From NCBI GenBank assembly GCA_930367215.1, contig OV884059.1:53104957-53168956 (forward strand): a DNA stretch of 64,000 nucleotides, in the 5' to 3' direction. Each line of letters begins with the position of its first letter. The stretch's first letter is position 1. This document shows, one piece after another, positions 10,175-19,156 of this stretch. The DNA comes from Pollenia angustigena. Taxonomy: Eukaryota > Arthropoda > Insecta > Diptera > Polleniidae. The position numbers were made by a program, and so were the translations under genes. The notes beneath the pieces are model-generated. The model did no database searches, was not told the DNA's origin, and saw only the letters and a list, made by a program, of their open reading frames with translations.

Positions 10175-10195
10175 CTGAAACAGGAAAGATATAGG
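10175..10195 (-). promoter_or_regulatory. 3' splice acceptor for ORF3 (copy 2)
   Basis: Minus-strand pyrimidine tract ending TTTCCTGTTTCAG, 6 nt upstream of the ORF3 ATG and about 16-37 nt after the pol stop at 10212-10214. The tight packing of stop, acceptor and ATG suggests a genuine subgenomic mRNA design. Confidence 0.55.
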
Positions 10196-10409
10196 GGAAA
10201 AACATTAATTGTCAGGCGGACGGAGAAAGCGGTAGTAAAACGAGTTTGACAATAGGTCGGGTCACAATTCCGTTGGCAGTGCGTATTTCAGCAACTCTTA
10301 TTCTATCGTCAGAGCCATGAAAAATCTTTTCAATGCGTCCTAGACGCCATTGATTAGGGGGTAAATTGTCGTTTTTCACCACGACGAGATCGCCGTTGGA
10401 AAAATCTCG

Positions 10410-13400
10410 CTAGGGGTATTTCCACTTATTTCTTTTGTGGAGTTCGACTAAGTACTCCTCCTTCCAGCGACGGGCAAGCTGATGATGCAGAATTTTCAGT
10501 TTTTGCCACCTATTTACATAACTTATGGAATGGCTCGCTAAATCAGGTTCAGGGGGAGACAACAGGGGGGTTCCAATTAAAAAATGACCCGGGGTCAAGG
10601 CGCATAGGTTGTGTGGGTCTTCATTCATCGGACTTAGAGGCCTGGAGTTCAAACACGCCTCGATGCGTGCAAGCATGGTGCTGAACTCTTCATATGTGAA
10701 GCTTTGAGTATGACACAGTTTCTTGAGATGAGACTTGCAACTTTTCACTCCAGCCTCCCAGAGTCCTCCCATGTGGGGAGCACCAGGGGGAATGAAATTC
10801 CATTTTACCGGCTGAAAACTATCTTGCGATAATAGGCCCTTTTTTACAAGAGCAAGAAAATGCTGTGTATCCTTCTGAAGTGTATTAGCTGCGCCCACAA
10901 AGGCGGTGCCGTTATCCGAATACATGGTATGTGGGGTACCTCGTCTGGAGAAAAACCGGGCGAAAGCGGCTAGGAAAGCTTGTGTTGAAATATCTCCGGT
11001 GGCCTCCAGATGGATTGCTTTGGTGGCAAAACATACGAAAACCAGCACGTAACCTTTCGTGACCTTGCACCCGCGACCCACATAAGACTTTATGGCGAAG
11101 GGTCCGGCGAAGTCAACTCCTGTATGATAAAACGGGCGCGTCAAGCTTGTGCGCTCGGGGGGTAGTGCAGCCATGATTTGTTGACTAAGCTGATGTTTTT
11201 CTCTTACGCATTTCATACATTTTGATAATGTGAATTTTATCAGCGTCTTAAGTTTAGGGACATAATAGTGAAGTCTGGTAAGCCGGTGTAAAAGGGCATT
11301 TTGGCCATGCAGTGAAAACTTATGTAGATAAGTTAAAAATAATCGCGTAAAACGTGCATGGTAGGGGAGTATAATTGGGTATCGTTCGTCGTGACTTAAT
11401 GTAGGGGAGAATGCTAACCGCCCGTTGACTCTCATTAATCCTCTAGAGTCTAGAAAGGGGTTTAGGGTTAAAAGAGCGCTTTTTCGTGGCAGTGGTTGAT
11501 TTTCAGCTAAGAGTGCGTACTCTTCAGCAAAGTGAAGCTTTTGACAGACGATTACCAGACGATTTTTTGCGAAAAGTATCTCTTTGGCTGAGAGCTCATC
11601 TGGCGTTATAGTATCAGATTTTAATTTGGACCTTATGCGATTGTAAAAACGAAAGATGTAGCAAATAACTCTCAGTGCTCGCGGAAGATCAGAGAATCTA
11701 TCGAGAATATCGTGATTGTCGACTAGTGCGGTAAACGTCCTAACTGTTCGTTCTTCTTCTGTGGTATCAAATTCGCAAGTGCTCGATGGCCATTCGGCAG
11801 GGGGAAGTCTTAGCCAAGCAGGACCGTGCAACCACAAAGTATTTGTAGACAGTTCCGTAAGTGTAGTACCTCGCGATGCTACGTCTGCTGGATTGTTTTT
11901 CGAATCGACGTGCGCCCATGCATCTTTCCCAACCTTTTCAATAATAGACGTGACTCTATTTTGAACGAATGTTTTCCATTTATGAGCAGGTTTTTGCAGC
12001 CATGCTAGCACGATGGTCGAGTCGGTCCATAGAAAAAGTTTATAATCGATGAGTTCAAGTTGACCTTGAATCGATTCCATCATAGTTGCCAACAGCTCTG
12101 CCCCACACAACTCTTTTCGGGGAAGGGAAACGAATTTAACTGGCGCAACTTTAGTTTTTGCTGCTAAAAGGTGGGTAGATACAAAACCTTGATTTTCTGA
12201 ACGTAGGTAAATGGCTGCCGCGTATGCCTTTTCCGACGCATCGCAGAAACCGTGTAGCTCAACATTATAGGAGGGGTCAAAGTCGATAAAACGGGGGATT
12301 TTTATTTGTTCTATTTTTACATAGTCATCGAGAAAATCATGCCACTGCTGTAGTGTACTAGGATTAAGATCTTCATCCCATTCGGTTCCATCCTTCCACG
12401 TCTGTTGCATGATGCTTTTGGCTACGATTATTTTTGGTGATAACCAGCCCGCTGGGTCGAATAACTTTGCGATTTCTGACAGAACGCATCGTTTTGTGGT
12501 TAAGTTGCGGTCGGGATTAGACTTTAATTTAAAGTAGAAGTAGTCACTTCCAGCGTTCCACCTGAGCCCTAATGTTTTTGTAGTACTAGAATCGGAAAGC
12601 TTTAGAAATTCCCCATCTAACAAATGTGTGACAGGTAGACCTTTTAGCAGGACTTCATTGTTCGCCGTCCATTTACGGAGTGTGAACCCAGCAGTTTCAA
12701 GGACGGTTCTAAGGTCATCACGAATTTTAATTGCCGCTGATAACGTATGGGCTCCCGAAAGTACATCATCGACGTACATGTGATTTCGTAAAATCTTTGT
12801 GACATTAGGGTAGGGGGTTTCATTTTCTTTGGCCAGTTGCAGCAGAGTTCTGATTGCCAAATAAGGGGCACAGTTTACACCGAAGGTGACTGTTTTTAAC
12901 TCGTAGTCTTGAAGTGCCTCGTTAGGCGAGCTTCGAAAGACAATTCGCTGAAAGGGGGTGTGCGATTTATTTACGGAAATTTGGCGGTACATTTTCTCTA
13001 TGTCCGCGTTGAAAACGTATCGAAAGAACCGCCAACGCAATACTAAAATCATTAAGTCGGCCTGTAGGATGGGGCCTGCGTGAAGCAGATCATTAAGACT
13101 GATGCCATTCGACGATGGGCTAGAAGCGTTAAATACCACGCGCAATTTTGTGGTGGTGCTATCTGGTTTAAATACTGCATGGTGGGGCAGATAGTACGTG
13201 TCGCTTTCACCAGCTATGGGTGTTACTTTTGTCATTTGACTGAGGGTAGAGTATTCGGTTATTACTCGATCATATTCGGTTTTGATCTGGGGATTCTTAA
13301 TTAATTTTATTTCATTTCGCAGAAATTGAGATATGGCGCTATTTCGCGATTGTCCCACTTTGAGATTTTCAGGAAACTCTCGTTTAAAGGGGAGTGATAC

Positions 13401-15131
13401 AGTATATCGACCGTCATTAGAGCGGTATGTAGTTGACTCATACAGTTCCTCACAGTATAGGTCCTCCGGGGATGACTTTGCTCTTCTAGGGACATCTTCA
13501 AGCTCCCAAAAACGCTGAAGTTGGTTGTTTAGGTCCACGGCATTAAAATAGGACAATACGGCGTCTCTACCCCGACTTTTAGCTACCTTACCGGTGATGA
13601 TCCATCCGAAAACCGTTTTCTGTGCTACCAGGGATTGCTGGTTGTCCCATTGGAGACCATCTTGAATTATTTTTGGGTACACGTCTCCACCTAAAAGCAT
13701 GTCAATCTCCGCGCATCGATGGCGGTATGGATCTGCCAGTTGCAGTTTTGAAAGGTTGCCATTATTTAGCGCATTCGGGGGGTAGTAGGAGAGTTGACCG
13801 GTAAGTTTCTTAACAACAAGTACGTCCGAATGTATAGCGAATGACCTGTCAATCGGTGAACCAATTTTAATGTGACATGTGTGCGTCGAAGTAGCGTTTA
13901 TCGAATCGTTTAACCCATGAATTTTTGCCCGTGATGGCCGAGTATCAAGTCCTAGCTGAGTTTGTAGTTTCTTAGAAATGAAGGATGCCTCGGAGGCCGA
14001 GTCTATGAGGGCTCGGACGGTACACTTAAGGTCGTCATTATAGACATCTATTAGAGCAGTACCAAGGACAACTGCGGATGAATTATCTTGTAATTGTGTA
14101 GAAAAAGACCTAAACTCACGACTTTGTGCTTCTGCTGAGGTAGAGGGGTTCGTATTTAACCTTTCAGGGGGGTTATTTGAATTTTGATTCTCAGCATTAC
14201 GTGGGTTAGAACTCGCTTGAGGGGAAGTAGGCGTTTTTTCCTGATGAGTGACTCGATGTAGTAGTGAGTGGTGTTTAGCTTTACACACATTGCACACATA
14301 ACGACTTTTGCAGGTTTTATACCCGTGTGAAGTACCTAAACAATTTGTGCATCTTTTTTGCTGTTTGACCGTGTTATATCGTGCGTCAACGGACATAGCC
14401 AGAAACTTAGCGCATAACCTTAAGGGGTGACTTTGGTTGCAAAGGAGGCACGTGCCGTCCTTGTTCGTTGACACATTAGTGTTGAAACTTTGCACCTTCT
14501 TACTCTGAGTGTAATTGGATTTATTGTGGCTATTGGATTGATGCGCTTTATTTTGGTTATGAGGATTCAAAAATGTTGATCGTATATCCGCGACGGATTC
14601 CAAAGTCTGAAATCTAGAGGACAAAAAACGATCTAACGCTTCCCAGGTGGGCATGTTGGATGAATTTGGCAGGGTTTGTTCCCATAGGTTAAGGGTAACT
14701 TCCGGGAGACAAGTTGAACAAATGTAGACGAAAATTATGTCCCAGCTTTCAGTATCGACTTTTAAAAGGCGCAGATTGCTAATGCAATCATTAATGGTCC
14801 GTTGCAAACGTCTAAGGTTGGGACCTGTTTCTTTGGTAATGGGGGTTAAACCAAAAAGGGATTTCATTTGCGCATTCACGAGAATTCGTTTATTCTCATA
14901 CCGATTAACTAGGTTTTGCCACGCCATTTCGAAACCATCGTTAGTCATCGGACACGTTTTAAGGAGTTCTCGAGCTTCTCCTTCTGTCTTTTTCACTAGA
15001 TGACACATTTTCTCAACCGGCGATAAGCGGTTGTTTTGACGATACAAAGCCGTAAACATATCACGAAACGTTGGCCAGGATTTGTAGTCGCCACGAAAAA
15101 CTTCGGTATCGCATGGTGGTACCGATATATG
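10410..15131 (-). CDS. BEL/Pao Gag-Pol (element 2), nearly full length
   Basis: A single frame of about 1550 codons (first Met at 15059) encodes most of Gag and all of Pol. By residue from that Met: Gag DUF1759 region about 1-170; three zinc knuckles about 203-270 (CLLCNQSHPLRLC, CTNCLGTSHGYKTC, CNVCKAKHHSLLH); protease with IDSASEAS near 351; reverse transcriptase with catalytic YVDDVLSGA near 760; RNase H with GFCDASEKAYAAA near 941 and WTDSTIVLAW; integrase with HTGVDFAGPF near 1316, YSDNGTAF near 1381 and GGLWEAG near 1431; DUF5641 start. A TAG at 10410-10412 cuts DUF5641, and the frame then runs to TGA at 10212-10214. Upstream, a 2-nt slip near 15125-15130 separates it from the Gag N-terminus. 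The enzymes look intact but the element looks recently disabled. Confidence 0.93.
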   Translation of the reverse strand, partial: HISVPPCDTEVFRGDYKSWPTFRDMFTALYRQNNRLSPVEKMCHLVKKTEGEARELLKTCPMTNDGFEMAWQNLVNRYENKRILVNAQMKSLFGLTPITKETGPNLRRLQRTINDCISNLRLLKVDTESWDIIFVYICSTCLPEVTLNLWEQTLPNSSNMPTWEALDRFLSSRFQTLESVADIRSTFLNPHNQNKAHQSNSHNKSNYTQSKKVQSFNTNVSTNKDGTCLLCNQSHPLRLCAKFLAMSVDARYNTVKQQKRCTNCLGTSHGYKTCKSRYVCNVCKAKHHSLLHRVTHQEKTPTSPQASSNPRNAENQNSNNPPERLNTNPSTSAEAQSREFRSFSTQLQDNSSAVVLGTALIDVYNDDLKCTVRALIDSASEASFISKKLQTQLGLDTRPSRAKIHGLNDSINATSTHTCHIKIGSPIDRSFAIHSDVLVVKKLTGQLSYYPPNALNNGNLSKLQLADPYRHRCAEIDMLLGGDVYPKIIQDGLQWDNQQSLVAQKTVFGWIITGKVAKSRGRDAVLSYFNAVDLNNQLQRFWELEDVPRRAKSSPEDLYCEELYESTTYRSNDGRYTVSLPFKREFPENLKVGQSRNSAISQFLRNEIKLIKNPQIKTEYDRVITEYSTLSQMTKVTPIAGESDTYYLPHHAVFKPDSTTTKLRVVFNASSPSSNGISLNDLLHAGPILQADLMILVLRWRFFRYVFNADIEKMYRQISVNKSHTPFQRIVFRSSPNEALQDYELKTVTFGVNCAPYLAIRTLLQLAKENETPYPNVTKILRNHMYVDDVLSGAHTLSAAIKIRDDLRTVLETAGFTLRKWTANNEVLLKGLPVTHLLDGEFLKLSDSSTTKTLGLRWNAGSDYFYFKLKSNPDRNLTTKRCVLSEIAKLFDPAGWLSPKIIVAKSIMQQTWKDGTEWDEDLNPSTLQQWHDFLDDYVKIEQIKIPRFIDFDPSYNVELHGFCDASEKAYAAAIYLRSENQGFVSTHLLAAKTKVAPVKFVSLPRKELCGAELLATMMESIQGQLELIDYKLFLWTDSTIVLAWLQKPAHKWKTFVQNRVTSIIEKVGKDAWAHVDSKNNPADVASRGTTLTELSTNTLWLHGPAWLRLPPAEWPSSTCEFDTTEEERTVRTFTALVDNHDILDRFSDLPRALRVICYIFRFYNRIRSKLKSDTITPDELSAKEILFAKNRLVIVCQKLHFAEEYALLAENQPLPRKSALLTLNPFLDSRGLMRVNGRLAFSPTLSHDERYPIILPYHARFTRLFLTYLHKFSLHGQNALLHRLTRLHYYVPKLKTLIKFTLSKCMKCVREKHQLSQQIMAALPPERTSLTRPFYHTGVDFAGPFAIKSYVGRGCKVTKGYVLVFVCFATKAIHLEATGDISTQAFLAAFARFFSRRGTPHTMYSDNGTAFVGAANTLQKDTQHFLALVKKGLLSQDSFQPVKWNFIPPGAPHMGGLWEAGVKSCKSHLKKLCHTQSFTYEEFSTMLARIEACLNSRPLSPMNEDPHNLCALTPGHFLIGTPLLSPPEPDLASHSISYVNRWQKLKILHHQLARRWKEEYLVELHKRNKWKYP

Positions 15132-15469
15132 TGCGGAGACATCGGTCTCCTAGCCGCCGAGCTTTTCCCAGCTTTGGCCCTCAAAGACTCGCAGAGTTCG
15201 GAAATTTTTGCTGTGATTGCCGCATGAACATCAAAAGTTGCGTAATACCGTTTGGTTAAAACCGCGATGTCTATTTCTGCTTTTATTTCCTCATAGTTTT
15301 CTATTGCGGCTTCATGAGCGGAATCGTAATTGTCCCAGAGACGATGAATTTCGTTCTTTCGTACCTCCAGGGAGTGCAGCGTATGAGAAGCTTCTGGCAG
15401 CTCATTAAAATATTTTTGAAAATCCACAACGCGATCGGAAGATCGGATAACCTTTTTGACCAAAGACAT
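15126..15469 (-). pseudogene. BEL gag2 N-terminus, separated by frameshift
   Basis: Starts MSLVKKVIRSSDRVVDF and encodes the helical Gag N-terminus (LRAKAG near its end). It is homologous in layout, not closely in sequence, to gag1. At an ATATAT run (15125-15130) the frame slips relative to the downstream Gag domain; the ORF then runs on in a wrong frame to a stop at 14996. A gain of one AT repeat is the simplest explanation. Without the slip this would be the start of the Gag-Pol polyprotein. Confidence 0.8.
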
Positions 15470-15677
15470 TGTGGCAGAAATTTCGCGGAGGACAAAATTA
15501 TGGGGGTAATAGTATGAAGAGGGGGTTCGAATACAAATGTGATTGAAATTATAGTAAAGGTTAAGAAACTTCTCAAGGGTACCTCGTAAGACAGCAAAAA
15601 TTTAATATGTAGGTGTATCGAAAGTCCAATAGTAGAGAGGCAGTATAATTACAAAGCGAGGCTTATTCGATTATGAT

Positions 15678-16526
15678 GAGTGGCACTTCGTAAAGGCCGC
15701 CACTCTTTAAATTTATATTAAAAAATATTTTGAGGAAAATTTTCAATGGAGCTTCGTATAAGCGGTCGATGAATATAATGTTTAGTAACTTCAAAAATAT
15801 TTTTGCGATGGTGCTTCGTATAAGCGAGCCACTAAGTATGAATTTTAAATTTTGAAGAATTTTCAATGGCACCTCGTATAGATGACCAATAAATATGTGG
15901 TTTAATAGTTCCAAAAAATTTTCAATGGTGCTCCGTATAAGCGAGCCAATGAACATGGGTAGTAATTTTCGAAAAATTTCCAATGGCACCTCGTATAGTT
16001 GGCCAATGAATATATGGTTTACTAATTTCAGGAAATTTTCAATGGTGCTTCGTATAAGCGAGCCACTGAATATGGGTTTTAATTTTCGAAATAAGTGTAA
16101 ATGTAAATGTATGGGTTAATAATTTCAATAAAATTTTCAATGGTGCTTCGTATAAGCGAGCCACTGATTAAGGGTTTTAATAATTTTGCAAATCTTCCAA
16201 TGCGGCTTCGTATAAGCAAAACATTGAATTGGGGTTTTAATAATTTTATAAAATTTTCAATGGAGCCTCGTATAAGCGGCCAATGAAAAAGGGGTTTTAT
16301 TAATTTGCAAAATTTTCAATGACACCTCGTATAGGTGGGCATTGAATAGGGGTTTTAGTATTTTCAAAAGGTTTTCATTGGCACTTCGTATAAGTGACCA
16401 ATAAATAGGGATTTTAATAATTTTGCAAAATTTTCAATGGCGCTTCGTATAAGCAGCCAATGAATGGGGTTTTAATAATTTCGAAGAATTTTCAATGGCG
16501 CTTCGTATAAGCGACCAAAGAAAAAA
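15678..16526 (-). repeat. Tandem hairpin array, ~59-bp units, 13-14 copies
   Basis: A repeat with core AATGGCGCTTCGTATAAGC (plus strand) recurs near 15745, 15806, 15866, 15925, 15983, 16041, 16140, 16200, 16260, 16320, 16379, 16438 and 16497. Spacing is about 58-63 bp except one interval of about 98. A degenerate copy starts at 15678. Each unit can fold as an outer stem (TGG/CCA, or CAATG/CATTG), an inner stem and the loop CGTAT (ATACG in element sense). The loop is the same in all 13 good units while inner stems co-vary: CGCTT/AAGCG, CACTT/AAGTG, CACCT/AGGTG. Units are joined by AT-rich linkers containing GGGTTTTAATAATTT. The array lies between PBS and gag, so it is transcribed in the genomic RNA. 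Confidence 0.85.
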
Positions 16527-17120
16527 GGGGTTTTAATAATCTTGCAAAATTTTAGTAGAGGTTTAAATAAAAAGGGTTTTATAAAATAATCATAATAATT
16601 AGGGTTAGTTAAATTTGCATGTGTGTACAAAAAAAATTAGAGGGAGGTTAATTATCATAAATAATTGTCATTTTAATTATCCGTATTATTATTTAAATTT
16701 TCAATGATTCGTGGTAAGCAATTTCTAGGTTGGCCCTCGTATATGATGAACGTACATGTACCTTATGTACTTCAGCATCTGTTTGTTATGTGAACAAATT
16801 TTTATTAAAATGTTTGTAGGTATGTACATACATACAAATCATTTAACTTCACAAACGACTCGCTGCAATTTGTTGTGTTGTTGTTGTCACTTATACAACC
16901 ATACATACATACAGGTTGATTTTTCGTTCTTCTTTTCTTCAAGTTCAATGTCGGTTGACAAAAAACACAAAAAACTTGCAAGAATGTTTGTTCCTCTATT
17001 CAATGCTATGTCAATCCAAAAAAAACCAAAAAAACCTTAAACAAGTGTTTTTTTGTTGTTGCTTATTGCATGTAATGCTTACTTCTTTCGCAACGAGATC
17101 AACTGTTGCTGATGTCAACG

Positions 17121-17160
17121 TACATACATAAGTATGTATGTATGTAGGTATGTATGTTTG
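17121..17160. repeat. CATA/GTAT microsatellite
   Basis: TACATACATA followed by AGTATGTATGTATGTAGGTATGT, in the BEL leader. Similar tracts occur in the other BEL leader; common in fly DNA. Confidence 0.7.
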
Positions 17161-17395
17161 TTGTTATGTATGGATGTATGCTTGAAATTATTTCTTCTTG
17201 ATGCCGTTAGTTTTTGTCTTCTTCTTTTTATTTGCAAAAAAAGACAAACGGTAATTTGCACCAATTGGTCAACTTAAATTTGGTATGCCGCAAAAGTACA
17301 CACATGCGGGGGTTAGTAGGGGGTAAATTATAATATTTTGTAAGTTTTCCAAATTTCAAGAAAACGGGTGAAGGGCCGGGTTATAGCGGACCCGG

Positions 17396-17413
17396 ATCCG
17401 GCTCGAAGGACCA
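17396..17413 (-). other. Primer-binding site for tRNA-Tyr (element 2)
   Basis: The minus strand reads TGGTCCTTCGAGCCGGAT, an 18-nt perfect complement to the 3' end of insect tRNA-Tyr (ends ATCCGGCTCGAAGGACCA). It fixes the orientation of element 2 and puts the 5' LTR immediately to the right. The tRNA identity comes from memory of the conserved tRNA-Tyr end. Confidence 0.75.
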
Positions 17414-17416
17414 GAA

Positions 17417-18040
17417 TGATGGCGCCCGACTTGGGACCAACTCACGTTCGGTAAAATAGGGGGTTGATGTGAAAATACGTAAAAAAAAGGGGGAGACCTA
17501 CCCAAAAAAACGCACCTGCTTTGGCTTGGTATCCGGAGTAATTCCTGGGGTTTAGGTGGCTGTTGGTGGCTAATCCTTGTGTGCCGGGGTGGTTGATGCT
17601 TGACGATGGATGATATCCCAGTGGAGTTGCACTTATAGAGATAGTATCTCAATGGATTTTAGGCTGTTGAGCTTTATAAATGAAAACTTTTGAACACTTG
17701 TGGTTTACCATACAATTTATTTGGGAATTTATCTTTATTTTATGTACGGTTTGATTTTAAATGGTTAATTACACTTGGTTAATAAATTCAATTATATGTA
17801 CATATAATGCTGGGTATATCCGTTCACTGCTTGTTGGTTGTTTTTCCCTTTTTTTTGGTTTTGTTATTATTATTTTGTATTAACTCACTAAAAATTTAAA
17901 AGCTTTTTCACTTGTTTAAAGAAAATATCAAAAGACGATTATTTCAACTCCGCACTGATTCACATTAACAAAAGCACTGAACGATAGGCAAAGAAAATAA
18001 AGCAACAAGACCAAAGTATGTATGGTGGCTGCATAAAACA
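17417..18040 (-). repeat. BEL 5' LTR of element 2 (right type), edges approximate
   Basis: The end CGGGCGCCATCA at 17417 is placed by the PBS 3 nt downstream. The start TGTTTTATGCAGCC at 18040 is a guess based on a TG dinucleotide and a change in character. Possible promoter boxes on the minus strand are TATAAAG (17672-17678) and CTCTATAAG near 17631-17640. The sequence has no visible similarity to the LTR at 4219-4534, and no second copy lies in the window, so the right edge and a TSD cannot be confirmed. Confidence 0.45.
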
Positions 18041-18660
18041 GCTGGTGAGTCTTTTCACCTCGAAGAGTTGCCAGATCGTGCTTGCACCTAAACATTAGTT
18101 TTAATCAAAATAAGCTTAAAACATTTTTTAGAAAGCTAAATAAAATGCCAAATTATATTGGATAGTTTGTTATACATTTATGGCACATATGCTCCGGTAT
18201 TGTTTAAATTCAGCAAGATCGGCGCAAAAATGGCTAAGATATGAGCAAAAACCACGGCCACAAGGCCTTTATTTAAAAATATAAAAAACTCAATTTTAAA
18301 ACATATACATATGTATGTATGTGTATACATGCATACTATACAAAATTATATGTAATTATAAACTTAAGAAATGTTAAAACAATTTTGGAGAATGCGTGAA
18401 CAAGTGCGAAGGCCTAACTATAATATGCTAAGTTGGCTTAAGCAACTCTGCGAATACTATGCAAATCATATGTGTCAAACCATATTGTACTCAAGAAAAC
18501 TTTTTGTTAAGTTTTATTTTGTCATTTGCGTCAGCAAAGGGCGAAACTGATCCGTACGTTTCGTACGAAATTAAATATTTTTTGATTTTGTTTTTGTGTT
18601 TTCAAATTCATTTAAAAGTTTTTAGTTAATTTTTGAATCACGCTTATGCAAGCTTACACA
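18041..18660. other. AT-rich intergenic, no feature seen
   Basis: No coding sequence or clear repeat. Short TATGTATGTATG/GTATACATGCATAC microsatellite near 18310-18335. Confidence 0.5.
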
Positions 18661-19156
18661 GGGTCTCCACCTGAGATAAGATATAAGATTTTTATATCAG
18701 CAAACGTCAAATCCAATCGCAGAGAGTATTATCTTACGTGTGGACTCTCAAATAGTGTTAGTATTAATATTATAATAAATGTTATGAGACAGTTGTTATA
18801 AGAAATCTTATAACAACTATCTTATAAGATGAGCTGTCAAAAATACACATACATACACACATATAACACAATAATAAGACCCATTCATTAAAATGTTTAA
18901 TTTTTTTGTGCAAATAGTAAAAATCTTGTGATAAGTGTTTTAAAAAAACAATATTTTTAACTAAAAAACAAGAAAAAACTAAAAAAAAGAGTAAAAACGA
19001 CACAAGTTTACTGCACGAGAATCATTCGATTATGAAATCTTATAAGATACGTGTTCCCCTTGTTTAAGATTAAGATTAACATGACAAAATTTGTTCTCTC
19101 ATTCTGCCGACGTTCTCTCACATATTATATCAGATATTATCTTAGGTGAAGACCCC
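18661..19156. mobile_element. MITE-like element with imperfect terminal inverted repeats
   Basis: The left end GGGTCTCCACCTGAGATAA matches the inverse of the right end (GGGTCTTCACCTAAGATAA when read inwards) over about 19 nt with two mismatches, about 496 bp apart. An internal palindrome (AGTTGTTATAAG and its inverse) sits near 18787-18815. No transposase and no clean target-site duplication, so the superfamily is unassigned. Confidence 0.55.

Larger units (their letters stand above)
6870..11899. repeat. 5030-bp tandem duplication, unit 2
   Basis: Second unit of the tandem duplication. Its right end flows uninterrupted into intact pol2 upstream sequence at 11900, so this copy of the pol2 end is the original one for element 2. 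Unit 1 keeps the original gag1 connection on the left. Confidence 0.95.
15470..17395 (-). other. 5' leader of BEL element 2
   Basis: About 1.9 kb between the tRNA-Tyr primer-binding site and gag2. It contains the tandem hairpin array (15678-16526), an AT-rich stretch and CATA/GTAT microsatellites (16824-16835 and 17121-17160). No convincing coding sequence: the short ORFs at 15663-16119 are translations of the hairpin repeat. Confidence 0.65.

Noticed and set aside
15663..16119. ORFs of 108 and 74 codons with repeated peptide motifs
   Set aside because: They are translations of the hairpin tandem array; unit lengths are not multiples of three, so the frames cannot be conserved.
15678..16526. 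CRISPR-like array of regularly spaced repeats
   Set aside because: Spacers are themselves similar, the genome is a fly, no cas genes are present; it is a tandem hairpin satellite in a retrotransposon leader.
17420..17438. TGGCGCCCGACTTGGGACC on the plus strand, resembling a tRNA-Lys primer-binding site of a plus-strand retroelement
   Set aside because: It lies inside the end of the right BEL LTR, no plus-strand gag or pol follows, and the 18-nt tRNA-Tyr site 4 nt away on the minus strand fits the neighbouring element.
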